Positions 1 to 6,716 of a DNA stretch of 13,839 nt are shown piece after piece. Positions within the stretch are counted from its first letter, which is position 1. Each line of letters opens with the position of its first letter. The position numbers were made by a program, and so were the translations under genes. Source of the DNA: Treponema sp. (GTDB lineage Bacteria > Spirochaetota > Spirochaetia > Treponematales > Breznakiellaceae); NCBI GenBank assembly GCA_031272575.1, contig JAISTO010000061.1, forward strand, positions 1 through 13,839, read 5' to 3'. The notes beneath the pieces are model-generated. The model worked only from the letters and a program-made list of their open reading frames with translations. It had not been told where the DNA came from and did not search any database.

Positions 1-90
1 ACTAATCGTGTCTTTAATTTGGTGAAAATCGGTGATTATCTGTGTAAATCTGTGGATAAATTCTTAATCTAAGTTATGGGACAAGTTTAG
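1..90. repeat. Left arm of 90-bp perfect inverted repeat
   Basis: This stretch is the exact reverse complement of 13578-13667. It is AT-rich, unlike the genes, and contains a roughly 10-nt periodic core of TCNGTG units near 29-58. Homology stops at position 90: base 91 does not pair with 13577. The outer boundary is not visible because the window begins here. No transposase is present, so I call it a dispersed intergenic repeat rather than an insertion sequence. Confidence 0.9.
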
Positions 91-210
91 CCTCTGGGGG
101 GGTAGGGGGGGTCACGAAAGAAGCCCTGCCCCCGCAGGGGGATGCGACCATAATCCCCCTCTGGGGAGGGTAGGGAGGGGTCACGAAAGAAGCCATCCTC
201 CCGCAGGGGT
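91..210. repeat. Degenerate direct repeat downstream of pcnB, with hairpin
   Basis: Two related units, 91-141 and 158-210, share the order CCTCTGGGG, a G-rich TAGGG tract, TCACGAAAGAAGCC, and CCCGCAGGGG. The first contains a perfect stem CCCTGC (124-129) / GCAGGG (134-139) with a 4-nt CCCC loop, which could act as a weak 3' structure for the leftward pcnB transcript, although no clear U-tract follows. No gene is credible in 1-234. Confidence 0.7.
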
Positions 211-234
211 GCAGCCTGCCCCTTTCCCGCGCTT

Positions 235-1521
235 TCAACCGGCGGCCGGCGCCGGCGGCTGGCGGCGACCGGCGCCGGAGCGACTGGCGCCGGAGCGGCG
301 CTTGCGTTTTTTCGCCGCGGCCGCGCCCTCGGCTCCGCCGGACGCGGGTCTGGATGCGGCCGCCGCCTGCGGCTTCTGCGGCGCGGGCGGCTTGCCATCG
401 GGGGCGCCGCGCTCCCCATCCGCGCCGCCGTCCAGGGCCCTGCGGAACTGGTGACGCCGGTCCCCCAGGCGGAACTTCGTGACAGTGAGGCCATGGTCGG
501 CAAAGATTAAGCGCATCGCGTTGAAAAGTTCGACCCGCGGGGGGTTCATCGGCAGCACGAAATGCCGCGCCTTGGCGAACGCGTCCTTGAACCGTTCGAT
601 AAGCGTGTCGGAGGGGAAGTCGCTGTCCCATTCCACGCAGTCTTCAACGTAATCCCGCACCAGGCTCGAAAGCACGGCCCCGGGCGCGTCCTTGAAGCCG
701 GGGCTCGAGAGCGAGGCGAGGGTGCGCATATAGCGCTCGCGGAAGCCGCCCTGCGCGCGGAAGAGGCGCACGGCCTCGGGCTGCAGGTACTGGTAGAGCC
801 CGTACGAGTCGAGCGCGGAGGCGATCTTCGCGGGGCAGGAGGAGCGGATAATCTTGAAAATCTCCTCGGTGAGGCGCGAGGGGGATATGCCTGCCAGGAG
901 CCCCGCCTGCGCGCGGATTTTGCGGCCCAGCGAAAACGGGATGCGGAAGCCGGTGGACGCCGCGTACTTGACCGCGCGGATCATGCGGACCGGATCGTCC
1001 GTAAAGATGTGCTGCAGGGGGATAATCGGGCGTATGCGCTTCTTGCGAATGTCCCGCATACCGTCAATATAATCGACGACCACCTCCTCCTGGGGGTCGT
1101 AAAAGAGCGCGTTCAGGGTGAAGTCCCGGCGGAGCACGTCCTCTTCGATGGTGCCGAAGGTGTTGCTCGTGGGGCCGTCCTTGAGCGAGCGGAAGGTGGA
1201 CACCTCGAAAATGCGCGGGCCGAAGTAGACGTGCACCAGACGGAAGCGATGCCCGATAATCCGCGCGTTGCGGAAAACCTTTTTGATCTTGCCCGGGCTC
1301 GCGTCCGTGGCGATGTCGAAGTCCTTCGGCTTCTTGCCCAGGAGGAGGTCCCGCACCGCGCCCCCCACGACGTACGCGTCATGCCCGGCGGCCTTGAGCC
1401 GGCCCGTAATGAGCGCGGCCTCCGGGTCGACGTCCCCCGCGTTGATACCGTGCTCGCCCTTCGTGTACACGAGGGCCTTTTTTACCAGGGCGCCGGCCTC
1501 TTCAGCATATCGTATACGCAT
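235..1521 (-). CDS. pcnB: Poly(A) polymerase / CCA-transferase family nucleotidyltransferase
   Basis: This 428-residue protein belongs to the class II nucleotidyltransferase family that adds AMP (poly(A) polymerase) or CCA to RNA 3' ends in the cytoplasm. Visible motifs are GGAVRD (53-58), the metal-binding DFDIAT (67-72), IIGHRFRLVHV (88-98), the RRDFTLNA box (131-138) and DDPVRMIRAVK (175-185). Length and the IIGHRFRLVHV region favour PcnB over a CCA enzyme, but the two are hard to separate by eye. The C-terminus, from about residue 355, is Ala/Pro/Gly-rich and ends in a Lys/Arg block (KKRKRR) that could bind RNA; E. coli PcnB also has a basic tail. The ATG lies 3 bp after the stop of the hydrolase, with a weak GGGA upstream, so the two genes are probably co-transcribed. 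Confidence 0.88.
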   Translation of the reverse strand: MRIRYAEEAGALVKKALVYTKGEHGINAGDVDPEAALITGRLKAAGHDAYVVGGAVRDLLLGKKPKDFDIATDASPGKIKKVFRNARIIGHRFRLVHVYFGPRIFEVSTFRSLKDGPTSNTFGTIEEDVLRRDFTLNALFYDPQEEVVVDYIDGMRDIRKKRIRPIIPLQHIFTDDPVRMIRAVKYAASTGFRIPFSLGRKIRAQAGLLAGISPSRLTEEIFKIIRSSCPAKIASALDSYGLYQYLQPEAVRLFRAQGGFRERYMRTLASLSSPGFKDAPGAVLSSLVRDYVEDCVEWDSDFPSDTLIERFKDAFAKARHFVLPMNPPRVELFNAMRLIFADHGLTVTKFRLGDRRHQFRRALDGGADGERGAPDGKPPAPQKPQAAAASRPASGGAEGAAAAKKRKRRSGASRSGAGRRQPPAPAAG

Positions 1522-1524
1522 TCG

Positions 1525-2532
1525 CTATCCCAGATGTTTTTTTATCCACGCGAGCAGGTTGACGGTAACCTCCTCGCGGTTGGTTTCGTTGAGGGGTTCG
1601 TGCCGCGCGTCCGGGTAGAGCACGAACTCGATGTCCCGTACGCCGGCCTTCCGCAAGAGCGCGACGAGCGCGGTGGGGCCCCTGCCCATATCCCCCACCG
1701 GATCCGCGCTGCCGGAAAAAAGGTAGATGGGCAGGTCGGTCCGTATCTTTTTGATGTTGGACATCTTGTGGATACGCAGCATGGCCCGCGTCATGTCGCG
1801 GTAGAACCCCACGGAGCACATCATGCCGGCGAAGGGGTCATCGGCGAGGCGGTCGATCTCGGCCTCGTCCCGCGTGAGCCAGTCGTAGGGGGTGCGGTTC
1901 GGGCGGAAGGGCTTGTTGAAGGCCCCGTCCGAGAGGCTATGCGCGAGCGGGGATTTGGCGCGCTGGCCCTTCAAAAGCGCGAGGGCCGTGAGGAAGGGCG
2001 CGCCGAAGACCACCTTGGCGCCGCCTGAGTCGGTGGTGCCGGAGAGTACGCAGCCTGCCAGGTTCGCGCCCGCGGGCCCTGTGTCAAACACTTCGAGGTA
2101 CTCCTTGACCAGAAAAGACCCCCATGAATGCCCCATAAGGATGACCGGAAGCCCCGGCCGCTCGCGGTGTATGGCCTCGCTCACCATGTTGATATCCGCG
2201 ACGACGCGGCTAAAGCCGTCCCCGTCCGCGCAGTGCCCCAGGAGGCCCCCCGCGCCCGCCGCGTTCACCTGCAGGTTGGCCGTGAGCCCGTGCCCCCGCT
2301 GGTCCGCGGCCCAGGTCTCGAGCCCCTCCGCGCAGAAGCGGCGGGCAAGGCGCTCGTAACGCCCCGCGTGCTCCGCCATGCCATGCACGAGGAGCACCGC
2401 CCCGACCGGGCGCTGGCCCGCCGGCGTCCAGCGGCGCAGGTGCAGTTTCGCCCCGTCATCCATAGGGAGGGACCGCTCGCTGAGGATAGCCTCGCCCCCG
2501 GATGGGGCTTTTTCCGACTGTTTTTCGTCCAT
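1525..2532 (-). CDS. Alpha/beta hydrolase, monoacylglycerol lipase / S33-like
   Basis: A 335-residue cytoplasmic serine hydrolase of the S33 aminopeptidase / monoglyceride lipase (PldB-like) group. The oxyanion region LLVHGMAEH lies at 47-55, the nucleophile elbow GHSWGS at 134-139 (Ser136), and DQRGHG at 77-82. The likely acid is Asp277 in SGSADP and the catalytic His311 is in DARHEP, so the triad appears complete. There is no signal peptide. The substrate, probably a lysophospholipid or monoacylglycerol ester, cannot be decided from sequence. It is the first gene of the leftward pair with pcnB. No Shine-Dalgarno sequence precedes the chosen ATG, while a promoter-like pair ends 6 bases before it. 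An internal ATG at residue 24 is the alternative start; it also lacks a ribosome-binding site. Confidence 0.85.
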   Translation of the reverse strand: MDEKQSEKAPSGGEAILSERSLPMDDGAKLHLRRWTPAGQRPVGAVLLVHGMAEHAGRYERLARRFCAEGLETWAADQRGHGLTANLQVNAAGAGGLLGHCADGDGFSRVVADINMVSEAIHRERPGLPVILMGHSWGSFLVKEYLEVFDTGPAGANLAGCVLSGTTDSGGAKVVFGAPFLTALALLKGQRAKSPLAHSLSDGAFNKPFRPNRTPYDWLTRDEAEIDRLADDPFAGMMCSVGFYRDMTRAMLRIHKMSNIKKIRTDLPIYLFSGSADPVGDMGRGPTALVALLRKAGVRDIEFVLYPDARHEPLNETNREEVTVNLLAWIKKHLG

Positions 2533-2538
2533 AGGGTG

Positions 2539-2567
2539 ATATTAGCGTATCCGCGGGGAATATGCAA
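2539..2567 (-). promoter_or_regulatory. Candidate leaderless promoter for the hydrolase-pcnB operon
   Basis: Read on the minus strand, TTGCAT (2567-2562), a 17-nt spacer and TAATAT (2544-2539) form a sigma-70-like pair with four of six matches in each box. Six bases separate the -10 from the hydrolase ATG, so the predicted transcription start falls on its A. That would give a leaderless mRNA, in keeping with the missing Shine-Dalgarno. Confidence 0.35.
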
Positions 2568-2593
2568 GGGGGGCGGGGGGCCTACGGCCGCTT

Positions 2594-2713
2594 GGGGAGT
2601 AGGGAATGGGGAGTGGGGAGTGGCTTGCGCTTAGCCCGTAGGCTGCTCCGAATACCGTCAAGCATCCCGGTAGTCCGCGCCTCCCGCAAACGCCGCGCAC
2701 CCTACTCCCTATC
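2594..2713. repeat. Heptanucleotide repeats in opposed orientation
   Basis: Four in-phase heptads of the GGGGAGT/AGGGAAT type occupy 2594-2621, and two of the complementary type (CCCTACT, CCCTATC) occupy 2700-2713. GGGAGTAGGG at 2595-2604 and CCCTACTCCC at 2700-2709 are perfect complements. Both arrays belong to the family of the large array at 6184-6358. The bases between them show no gene. Confidence 0.75.
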
Positions 2714-2719
2714 CCCCCC

Positions 2720-2748
2720 TTGACAAAAAAAACGCGTTTTGGTATCTT
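2720..2748 (+). promoter_or_regulatory. Sigma-70 promoter of ssrA
   Basis: A consensus -35 TTGACA (2720-2725) and -10 TATCTT (2743-2748) are separated by exactly 17 bases. The expected start, around 2755, lies a few bases before the mature tmRNA 5' end. With no terminator seen after ssrA, this promoter could also drive hisG. Confidence 0.8.
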
Positions 2749-2758
2749 AAACCCATTC

Positions 2759-3100
2759 GGGGGTGCACCGGCTTCGACTGGTGCGGTTCGGGGTATGGGC
2801 TGCAGATGGAGTGCCGAGCTCCTGATTCGGCAAAAATTTAACTGCCAACTACGACAGTTACGAATACGCTCTCGCAGCGTAATCGCGTGGAACCGTTCCG
2901 CCGCCTTGAGGAACGGCTTCCGCGTCGCAAGCAAGGCTGGTTGAACTCCGGTTCCGGACGGGGCGAGACGAGATTTTCCCGGAATACCGACGGGCCGCGC
3001 GCCGCATAGCCAAGTCCGCCGGGAATAACAATATGCGGCTATATCTGTAGAGGCCCCTATTTCGCGTATCAGGACGCGGGTTCAACTCCCGCCACCTCCA
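2759..3100 (+). ncRNA. ssrA: Transfer-messenger RNA (tmRNA)
   Basis: tmRNA rescues stalled ribosomes and tags the incomplete protein for proteolysis. The 5' end GGGGGTG (2759-2765) pairs with CACCTCC (3093-3099), forming the acceptor stem with discriminator A3100. GGCTTCGACTGG follows the 5' arm, as in other tmRNAs. The T-arm is GCGGG (3076-3080), loop TTCAACT (3081-3087), CCCGC (3088-3092). The tag frame at 2844-2882 ends in ALAA and a stop. CCA is not encoded: GAA follows the discriminator. The mature length, about 342 nt, is normal for the one-piece form. The gene sits between a divergent hydrolase operon and hisG; its 3' portion is repeated just downstream. Confidence 0.95.
2844..2882 (+). 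other. tmRNA proteolysis-tag reading frame ANYDSYEYALAA
   Basis: Starting at the GCC resume codon, twelve codons encode ANYDSYEYALAA and TAA closes the frame at 2880-2882. The YALAA end is the degradation signal read by ClpXP-type proteases. The resemblance to the T. pallidum tag (ANSDSFDYALAA, from memory) is the main lineage clue in the window. The exact resume codon is inferred from that alignment. Confidence 0.85.
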
Positions 3101-3203
3101 GAAGATTAAAACATGGAGAAAGAGCGGGAGTTGCCAACTCCCGCCACCTCCAGAAGATTAAACATGGAGAAAGAGCGGGAGTTGCCAACTCCCGCCACCT
3201 CCA
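3084..3203 (+). repeat. Tandem repeat that copies the 3' end of ssrA
   Basis: Units of 52 bp (3084-3135) and 51 bp (3136-3186) are followed by a partial third (3187-3203). Each starts with AACTCCCGCCACCTCCA, the last 17 bases of ssrA. The two full units differ by one A in a poly-A run. Each ends in GCGGGAGTT, which with GCC and the next AACTCCCGC makes a 9-bp hairpin with a 3-nt loop (3124-3144 and 3175-3195). Two ATGs inside the units are in frame with hisG and would prepend MEKERELPTPATS repeats, but I regard those as fortuitous. Confidence 0.9.
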
Positions 3204-3212
3204 AAAAAACAC

Positions 3213-3246
3213 CTCCAGCCGTTGGGGTAACACTCGACGGCTGGAG
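3213..3246 (+). promoter_or_regulatory. Leader hairpin that overlaps the hisG ribosome-binding site
   Basis: CTCCAGCCGT (3213-3222) and ACGGCTGGAG (3237-3246) form a perfect 10-bp stem with a 14-nt loop. The only Shine-Dalgarno-like GGAG before hisG is the last four bases of the 3' arm, 13 nt before the ATG, so the folded form would hide it. There is no U-tract, which argues against a terminator. Confidence 0.55.
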
Positions 3247-3259
3247 TACGAACATCACT

Positions 3260-4114
3260 ATGGAAACACTACGCATACTTATCCCCAAGGGGCGCATATA
3301 CGAAAATGTGGCGCGCCTCTTTGCGGACGCGGGCTTTCCCGTCACGCTGGCGGACCGGACCTACCGCCCCTCGCTGGGGGTCCCCTGGCTCGACGCCAAG
3401 GTGATGAAGCCGCAGAACGTGGGTGATCTGCTCGAACTGGGCAGCCACGACGCGGGCTTCACCGGCTCGGACTGGATCGCGGAGAGCGGGGCTCAGGTCG
3501 AGGAGGTGCTCGACCTGGGCTTCGACCGCGTCAGCATCGTGGCCGCGATCCCCGCGGCCGCGGACGAGGCCGCGCTGAAGAAGCGCCGCATCGCGGCCGC
3601 CACCGAGTACTGCAATCTCGCCTCGCGCTGGCTTGGCGAAAACGGGTTCGACTTCCGCCTCCTCCGCACCTACGGCGCCACCGAGGTCTTCCCGCCGGAC
3701 GACGCCGACCTTATCATCGACAACTGCTCCTCCGGCCAGACCCTCCGCGACAACGGGCTCCGCATCATCGGCACCCTTATGCAGTCGTCCACGCGCTTCG
3801 TCGCGTCCCCGGCGGCGCTCGCGGTCCCGGAAAAGCGTGCCCGCATCGAGGAACTGGCCATGCTCTTCGCCGCGGTTCTGGCGGGCCGCGAGCGCGTCAT
3901 GCTCGAAATGAACGCGCCGGAAGCGGCCATTGCCGCCATCGCGGCCAGTTTCCAGGGTATGCGCAGCCCCACGGTGTCGCCCCTCTACGGCGGCAAAGGC
4001 TTTGCCGTCAAGATCGCGGTGAAAAAAAGTGATGTCCCGGCGCTGGTCCCGTCACTCAAAAAACTGGGCGCTTCCGACATCGTCGAGTACGATCTGCGGA
4101 AAGTGGTCCTTTAA
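3260..4114 (+). CDS. hisG: ATP phosphoribosyltransferase, long form with regulatory domain
   Basis: HisG condenses ATP with PRPP in the first, feedback-regulated step of histidine synthesis. The 284-residue protein opens with METLRILIPKGRIYENV, typical of HisG. GFTGSDWI is near residues 70-77, and the PRPP-loop region DLIIDNCSSGQTLRDNGL is at about 148-165. The last 70 residues (RSPTVSPLYGGKGFAVKIAV through EYDLRKVV) match the ACT-like C-terminal domain of long-form enzymes, which work without HisZ and bind histidine there. I chose the ATG at 3260 because HisG homology begins at once; an upstream in-frame extension is encoded only by the ssrA-derived repeats. No other his gene is present. The membrane regulator starts one base after its stop, so read-through or coupling is possible. 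Confidence 0.9.
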   Translation: METLRILIPKGRIYENVARLFADAGFPVTLADRTYRPSLGVPWLDAKVMKPQNVGDLLELGSHDAGFTGSDWIAESGAQVEEVLDLGFDRVSIVAAIPAAADEAALKKRRIAAATEYCNLASRWLGENGFDFRLLRTYGATEVFPPDDADLIIDNCSSGQTLRDNGLRIIGTLMQSSTRFVASPAALAVPEKRARIEELAMLFAAVLAGRERVMLEMNAPEAAIAAIAASFQGMRSPTVSPLYGGKGFAVKIAVKKSDVPALVPSLKKLGASDIVEYDLRKVVL

Positions 4115-4115
4115 T

Positions 4116-6179
4116 ATGAAACGAAAACGGTCCTGGGGGCGCTGGCTTTTTTCGTACCTCGTCATACTCGCGCTTCCGTTGCTGCTCAGCGTCCTTATCT
4201 TCTTCGTGGCGCGGAGCATCATCCTGCGCGAGACGCGCGAGGTCTATGCCGCTACCCTGGAACAGGCCAGGGCCGAGCTGGACAGCGAACTGCGCATCAT
4301 CTATCAGATGCTCGATTATATCACCCTGAACGGCAGCCTGCGGGCTTTCGAGGCCGAGGCCGGCGCGCGCGATCCGGAACGGCACTTCGCCCTCTATCAA
4401 CTCGTTTCCCAACTGCGCGACTACCGCGTCGTGTACCCGCTCCTCGAGGACACCCTCGTCGTGTTCAACGAGCGGGGAACCCTGGCCAGCACCTACGGTC
4501 ATATGAGCATGGACCTCTTCGTCGAGACCTTCCTCAATGCCCGCGGCTCGGGATCGCGGCTCTCTGCGGACGAGTTTCAAAAAGCCATGCCGCGGACGGT
4601 GGGCAGGGCCCTGTATCTTACCGGTGACCGTATCCTCTTCCTGCAGAGTATGCCCTCGGGCGCTTCAGGCAGCGCTTCCAGCGCCGGCCTGCTGACGGTC
4701 GCGCTCGTGGTGGACAAGGCGCGCCTGGCGGAGCGCTGCCTGGACACGCTGGCCTCCAACGGCAGCATCCTCTATGTGACCGATCGCGCGGGCCGCCTGA
4801 TCTGCGAAAGCGCGGGCGCCGCGGGCCGGATACCCCCGGCGGACGGGGGGCTGCCTGCCGCGCTTAAGGGCTGGCTGCCGCTCAGCACCCGCTCCGCGGC
4901 CGCGGACTGGGACTGTCACTTTTTGATCCCCACCGCGGTGCAGGAAAGCCGCGCCCGTCAGATTCAACTGGTGTCCCTTGGGGGCCTCGTGCTCTGCGCG
5001 GGCTTCGGCGTGTTTTTTTCCGTCAGGCAGACACGGCGCACCTACGGCGAGTTCCATGAGATCGAGTTGAGCCTCGAGGACAAACTCCGCCTGCTGCGCA
5101 CCTACTGCCTCTATACCCTGCTGGAAAAACCCTTCGACCCTGAGCATGACGGGGAAAGCCTCCGGCGCTGCGGCTTCGCCTTTTCGGGCGGCCGTTTCAT
5201 GGCGGCGCTCTTCGATCTGCCGGACGCGGAACGGACGGCATTTGCCCGCGCCTTCCGCGCGATCGCCGCCGGGCATTTCGCGGCGGTGGAATTGACCGAC
5301 GCCGGGCCGCGCCTGGCCGCGGTGCTCAACTGGGCCGGGGATGACGACAAGGCCCTGGAGCGCCTCGATGAGGACATCGAGGCCGCGCAGCGGGTCCTGC
5401 GCGAACAGGGCGCGGGGCCGGTGAAGGCCGCGCTGAGCGGTGCGCATGCGGGCCCCGAGGGTATCTTCTACGCGGCCGGCGAGGCGCGGGAGACCCTGCG
5501 CTGCATGGCCGGCGGCGCGGAGGACGCGATCCTGCATTACAGTGACGTCCGGTTTTCCGGCGCGGCCTACCGCTACCCCCTGGAAACAGAGCAGAAACTG
5601 ATCAACCTTATCCGCATGGGGGATACCGAGGCCGCGCGTCTGGTCCTTGCGCAGACGCTCGAGGATAACGCGCCCCTCCTTTCGAGCGGCGCGGCCCCGC
5701 TCCTGGCGGCGGACCTCGCCGGCACCCTGATGAAGGGTAGCATGGGGGCAAGCGCGGAATTCCGCCTGCCGGAGCGCCTGTCTCCGAAAGAACTCACGGC
5801 CCATCTCTATGCCGCGCTCGAGAAGACCTGCAAGTCGAACCGCGCCATGCTCGAAGGCAAAAAAAAGCGCCGCATGGGGGAGCAGGTGCGGGAGTATGTC
5901 GACGAACACTTCCGCGACCCCGATCTCAACATATCGCTTTGCGCCTACCACTTCAATCTTAGTCCCGCCTATATATCCGCGCTCTTTCATGAAGATACCG
6001 GCCGCGGTCTTTTGGACTACATCAACAGTCTGCGCATAGAGGAAAGCAAAAAACTGCTCGCGGCCGGGGCCAGCATCAGCAAAGCGGCCGGCCAAGCCGG
6101 TTTCCGCGCGGCCCCTTCATTCATCCGCATATTCCGCAAATACACCGGCCTTACCCCCGGTCAGTTCCGCGAACTCTGA
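4116..6179 (+). CDS. Membrane-anchored AraC/XylS-family transcriptional regulator
   Basis: A 687-residue one-component regulator of the YesS/YtdP type, which often sits next to CUT1 sugar importers. Residues 11-33 form a first membrane helix (SYLVILALPLLLSVLIFFVA), about 250 residues follow outside the membrane, and a second helix lies near 283-303. A cytoplasmic linker leads to an AraC DNA-binding domain at 587-687 with two helix-turn-helix units and the signature SISKAAGQAGFRAAPSFIRIFRKYTGLTPGQFRE split across its second half. The start at 4116 gives the expected basic N-terminus (MKRKRSWGR); GGAAAG inside hisG is a weak ribosome-binding site. The likely role is to sense an extracytoplasmic ligand and activate the downstream importer operon. 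The ligand is unknown, and the 537-base repeat block between it and lplB may now hold or have destroyed its operator. Confidence 0.87.
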   Translation: MKRKRSWGRWLFSYLVILALPLLLSVLIFFVARSIILRETREVYAATLEQARAELDSELRIIYQMLDYITLNGSLRAFEAEAGARDPERHFALYQLVSQLRDYRVVYPLLEDTLVVFNERGTLASTYGHMSMDLFVETFLNARGSGSRLSADEFQKAMPRTVGRALYLTGDRILFLQSMPSGASGSASSAGLLTVALVVDKARLAERCLDTLASNGSILYVTDRAGRLICESAGAAGRIPPADGGLPAALKGWLPLSTRSAAADWDCHFLIPTAVQESRARQIQLVSLGGLVLCAGFGVFFSVRQTRRTYGEFHEIELSLEDKLRLLRTYCLYTLLEKPFDPEHDGESLRRCGFAFSGGRFMAALFDLPDAERTAFARAFRAIAAGHFAAVELTDAGPRLAAVLNWAGDDDKALERLDEDIEAAQRVLREQGAGPVKAALSGAHAGPEGIFYAAGEARETLRCMAGGAEDAILHYSDVRFSGAAYRYPLETEQKLINLIRMGDTEAARLVLAQTLEDNAPLLSSGAAPLLAADLAGTLMKGSMGASAEFRLPERLSPKELTAHLYAALEKTCKSNRAMLEGKKKRRMGEQVREYVDEHFRDPDLNISLCAYHFNLSPAYISALFHEDTGRGLLDYINSLRIEESKKLLAAGASISKAAGQAGFRAAPSFIRIFRKYTGLTPGQFREL

Positions 6180-6183
6180 TGGG

Positions 6184-6358
<175 letters not shown>

Positions 6359-6422
6359 AGGCGTGATACGGGGGCGGGGAGTAAGAGGACTCCGTCACTC
6401 CGCGCTTTGATCGACCACCGTC

Positions 6423-6517
6423 ACTCCGCGCCTCGAGCGCGGAGTCTCGTCCTGCGGGCTGCGAGTAGATTCCGCGGTCAAGCCGCGGAATGACAGGCGG
6501 TCAAGCCGCGGAATGAC
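6423..6517. repeat. Cluster of short GC-rich palindromes
   Basis: Three hairpin-type units are visible. The first is ACTCCGCGC / GCGCGGAGT (6423-6431 and 6437-6445). The second is ATTCCGCGG, loop TCAAG, CCGCGGAAT (6469-6491). The third is a partial copy ending CCGCGGAATGACG near 6503-6517. The middle palindrome is repeated exactly at 7418-7440, inside the element that interrupts lplB. The surrounding bases, 6359-6586, show no gene. Confidence 0.8.
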
Positions 6518-6586
6518 GGGCGGTCAATTTAATGACTGACGGTCAAACATTCGGGATGGATGCGGGCAGCCTGCCCCCGCATCATG

Positions 6587-6705
6587 CCCAAGTCCCAATT
6601 CCCAAGTCCCAAGTCCCAACAGGCGCCACTCTCCGCCTCTGCCCTCGCGCAAAGCCCTCGCATCACCGCCCCCCGCCCCCCACTCCCTATTCCCTACTCC
6701 CTTTT
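6587..6705. repeat. C-rich heptad arrays next to the lplB truncation
   Basis: Five in-phase heptads (CCCAAGT, CCCAATT, CCCAAGT, CCCAAGT, CCCAACA) occupy 6587-6621 and four more (CCCCACT, CCCTATT, CCCTACT, CCCTTTT) occupy 6678-6705. They are opposite in orientation to the array at 6184-6358, so the palindrome cluster is flanked by inverted heptads. The last unit ends 12 bases before the first recognisable permease codons. Confidence 0.75.
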
Positions 6706-6716
6706 TTTCGCAGTTT

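Noticed and set aside
51..59. TTATCCACA (minus strand), with a second copy at 13609-13617: exact DnaA boxes, suggesting an origin
   Set aside because: Both lie inside the 90-bp dispersed repeat. There is no cluster of boxes, no dnaA/dnaN/gyrB neighbour and no unwinding region with phased boxes.
562..2028. Plus-strand 488-residue open frame across pcnB and the hydrolase
   Set aside because: A high-GC antisense shadow with no recognisable domain; both minus-strand genes have complete motif sets.
3084..3203. CRISPR-like array after ssrA
   Set aside because: The repeated units are contiguous and nearly identical over their whole length, so there are no unique spacers, and no cas gene is present.
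3101..3203. Intrinsic terminator of ssrA formed by the GCGGGAGTT hairpins
   Set aside because: The stems are stable, but neither is followed by a T-run; the second is followed by CACCTCC and a run of A.
3113..3259. In-frame N-terminal extension of hisG (MEKERELPTPATS repeated twice)
   Set aside because: The sequence is encoded by the ssrA-derived tandem repeat, HisG homology begins sharply at 3260, and the first ATGs lack a ribosome-binding site.
4665..6095. Minus-strand 476-residue open frame inside the AraC regulator
   Set aside because: An antisense shadow with low-information composition and no motifs; the plus-strand gene is well supported.
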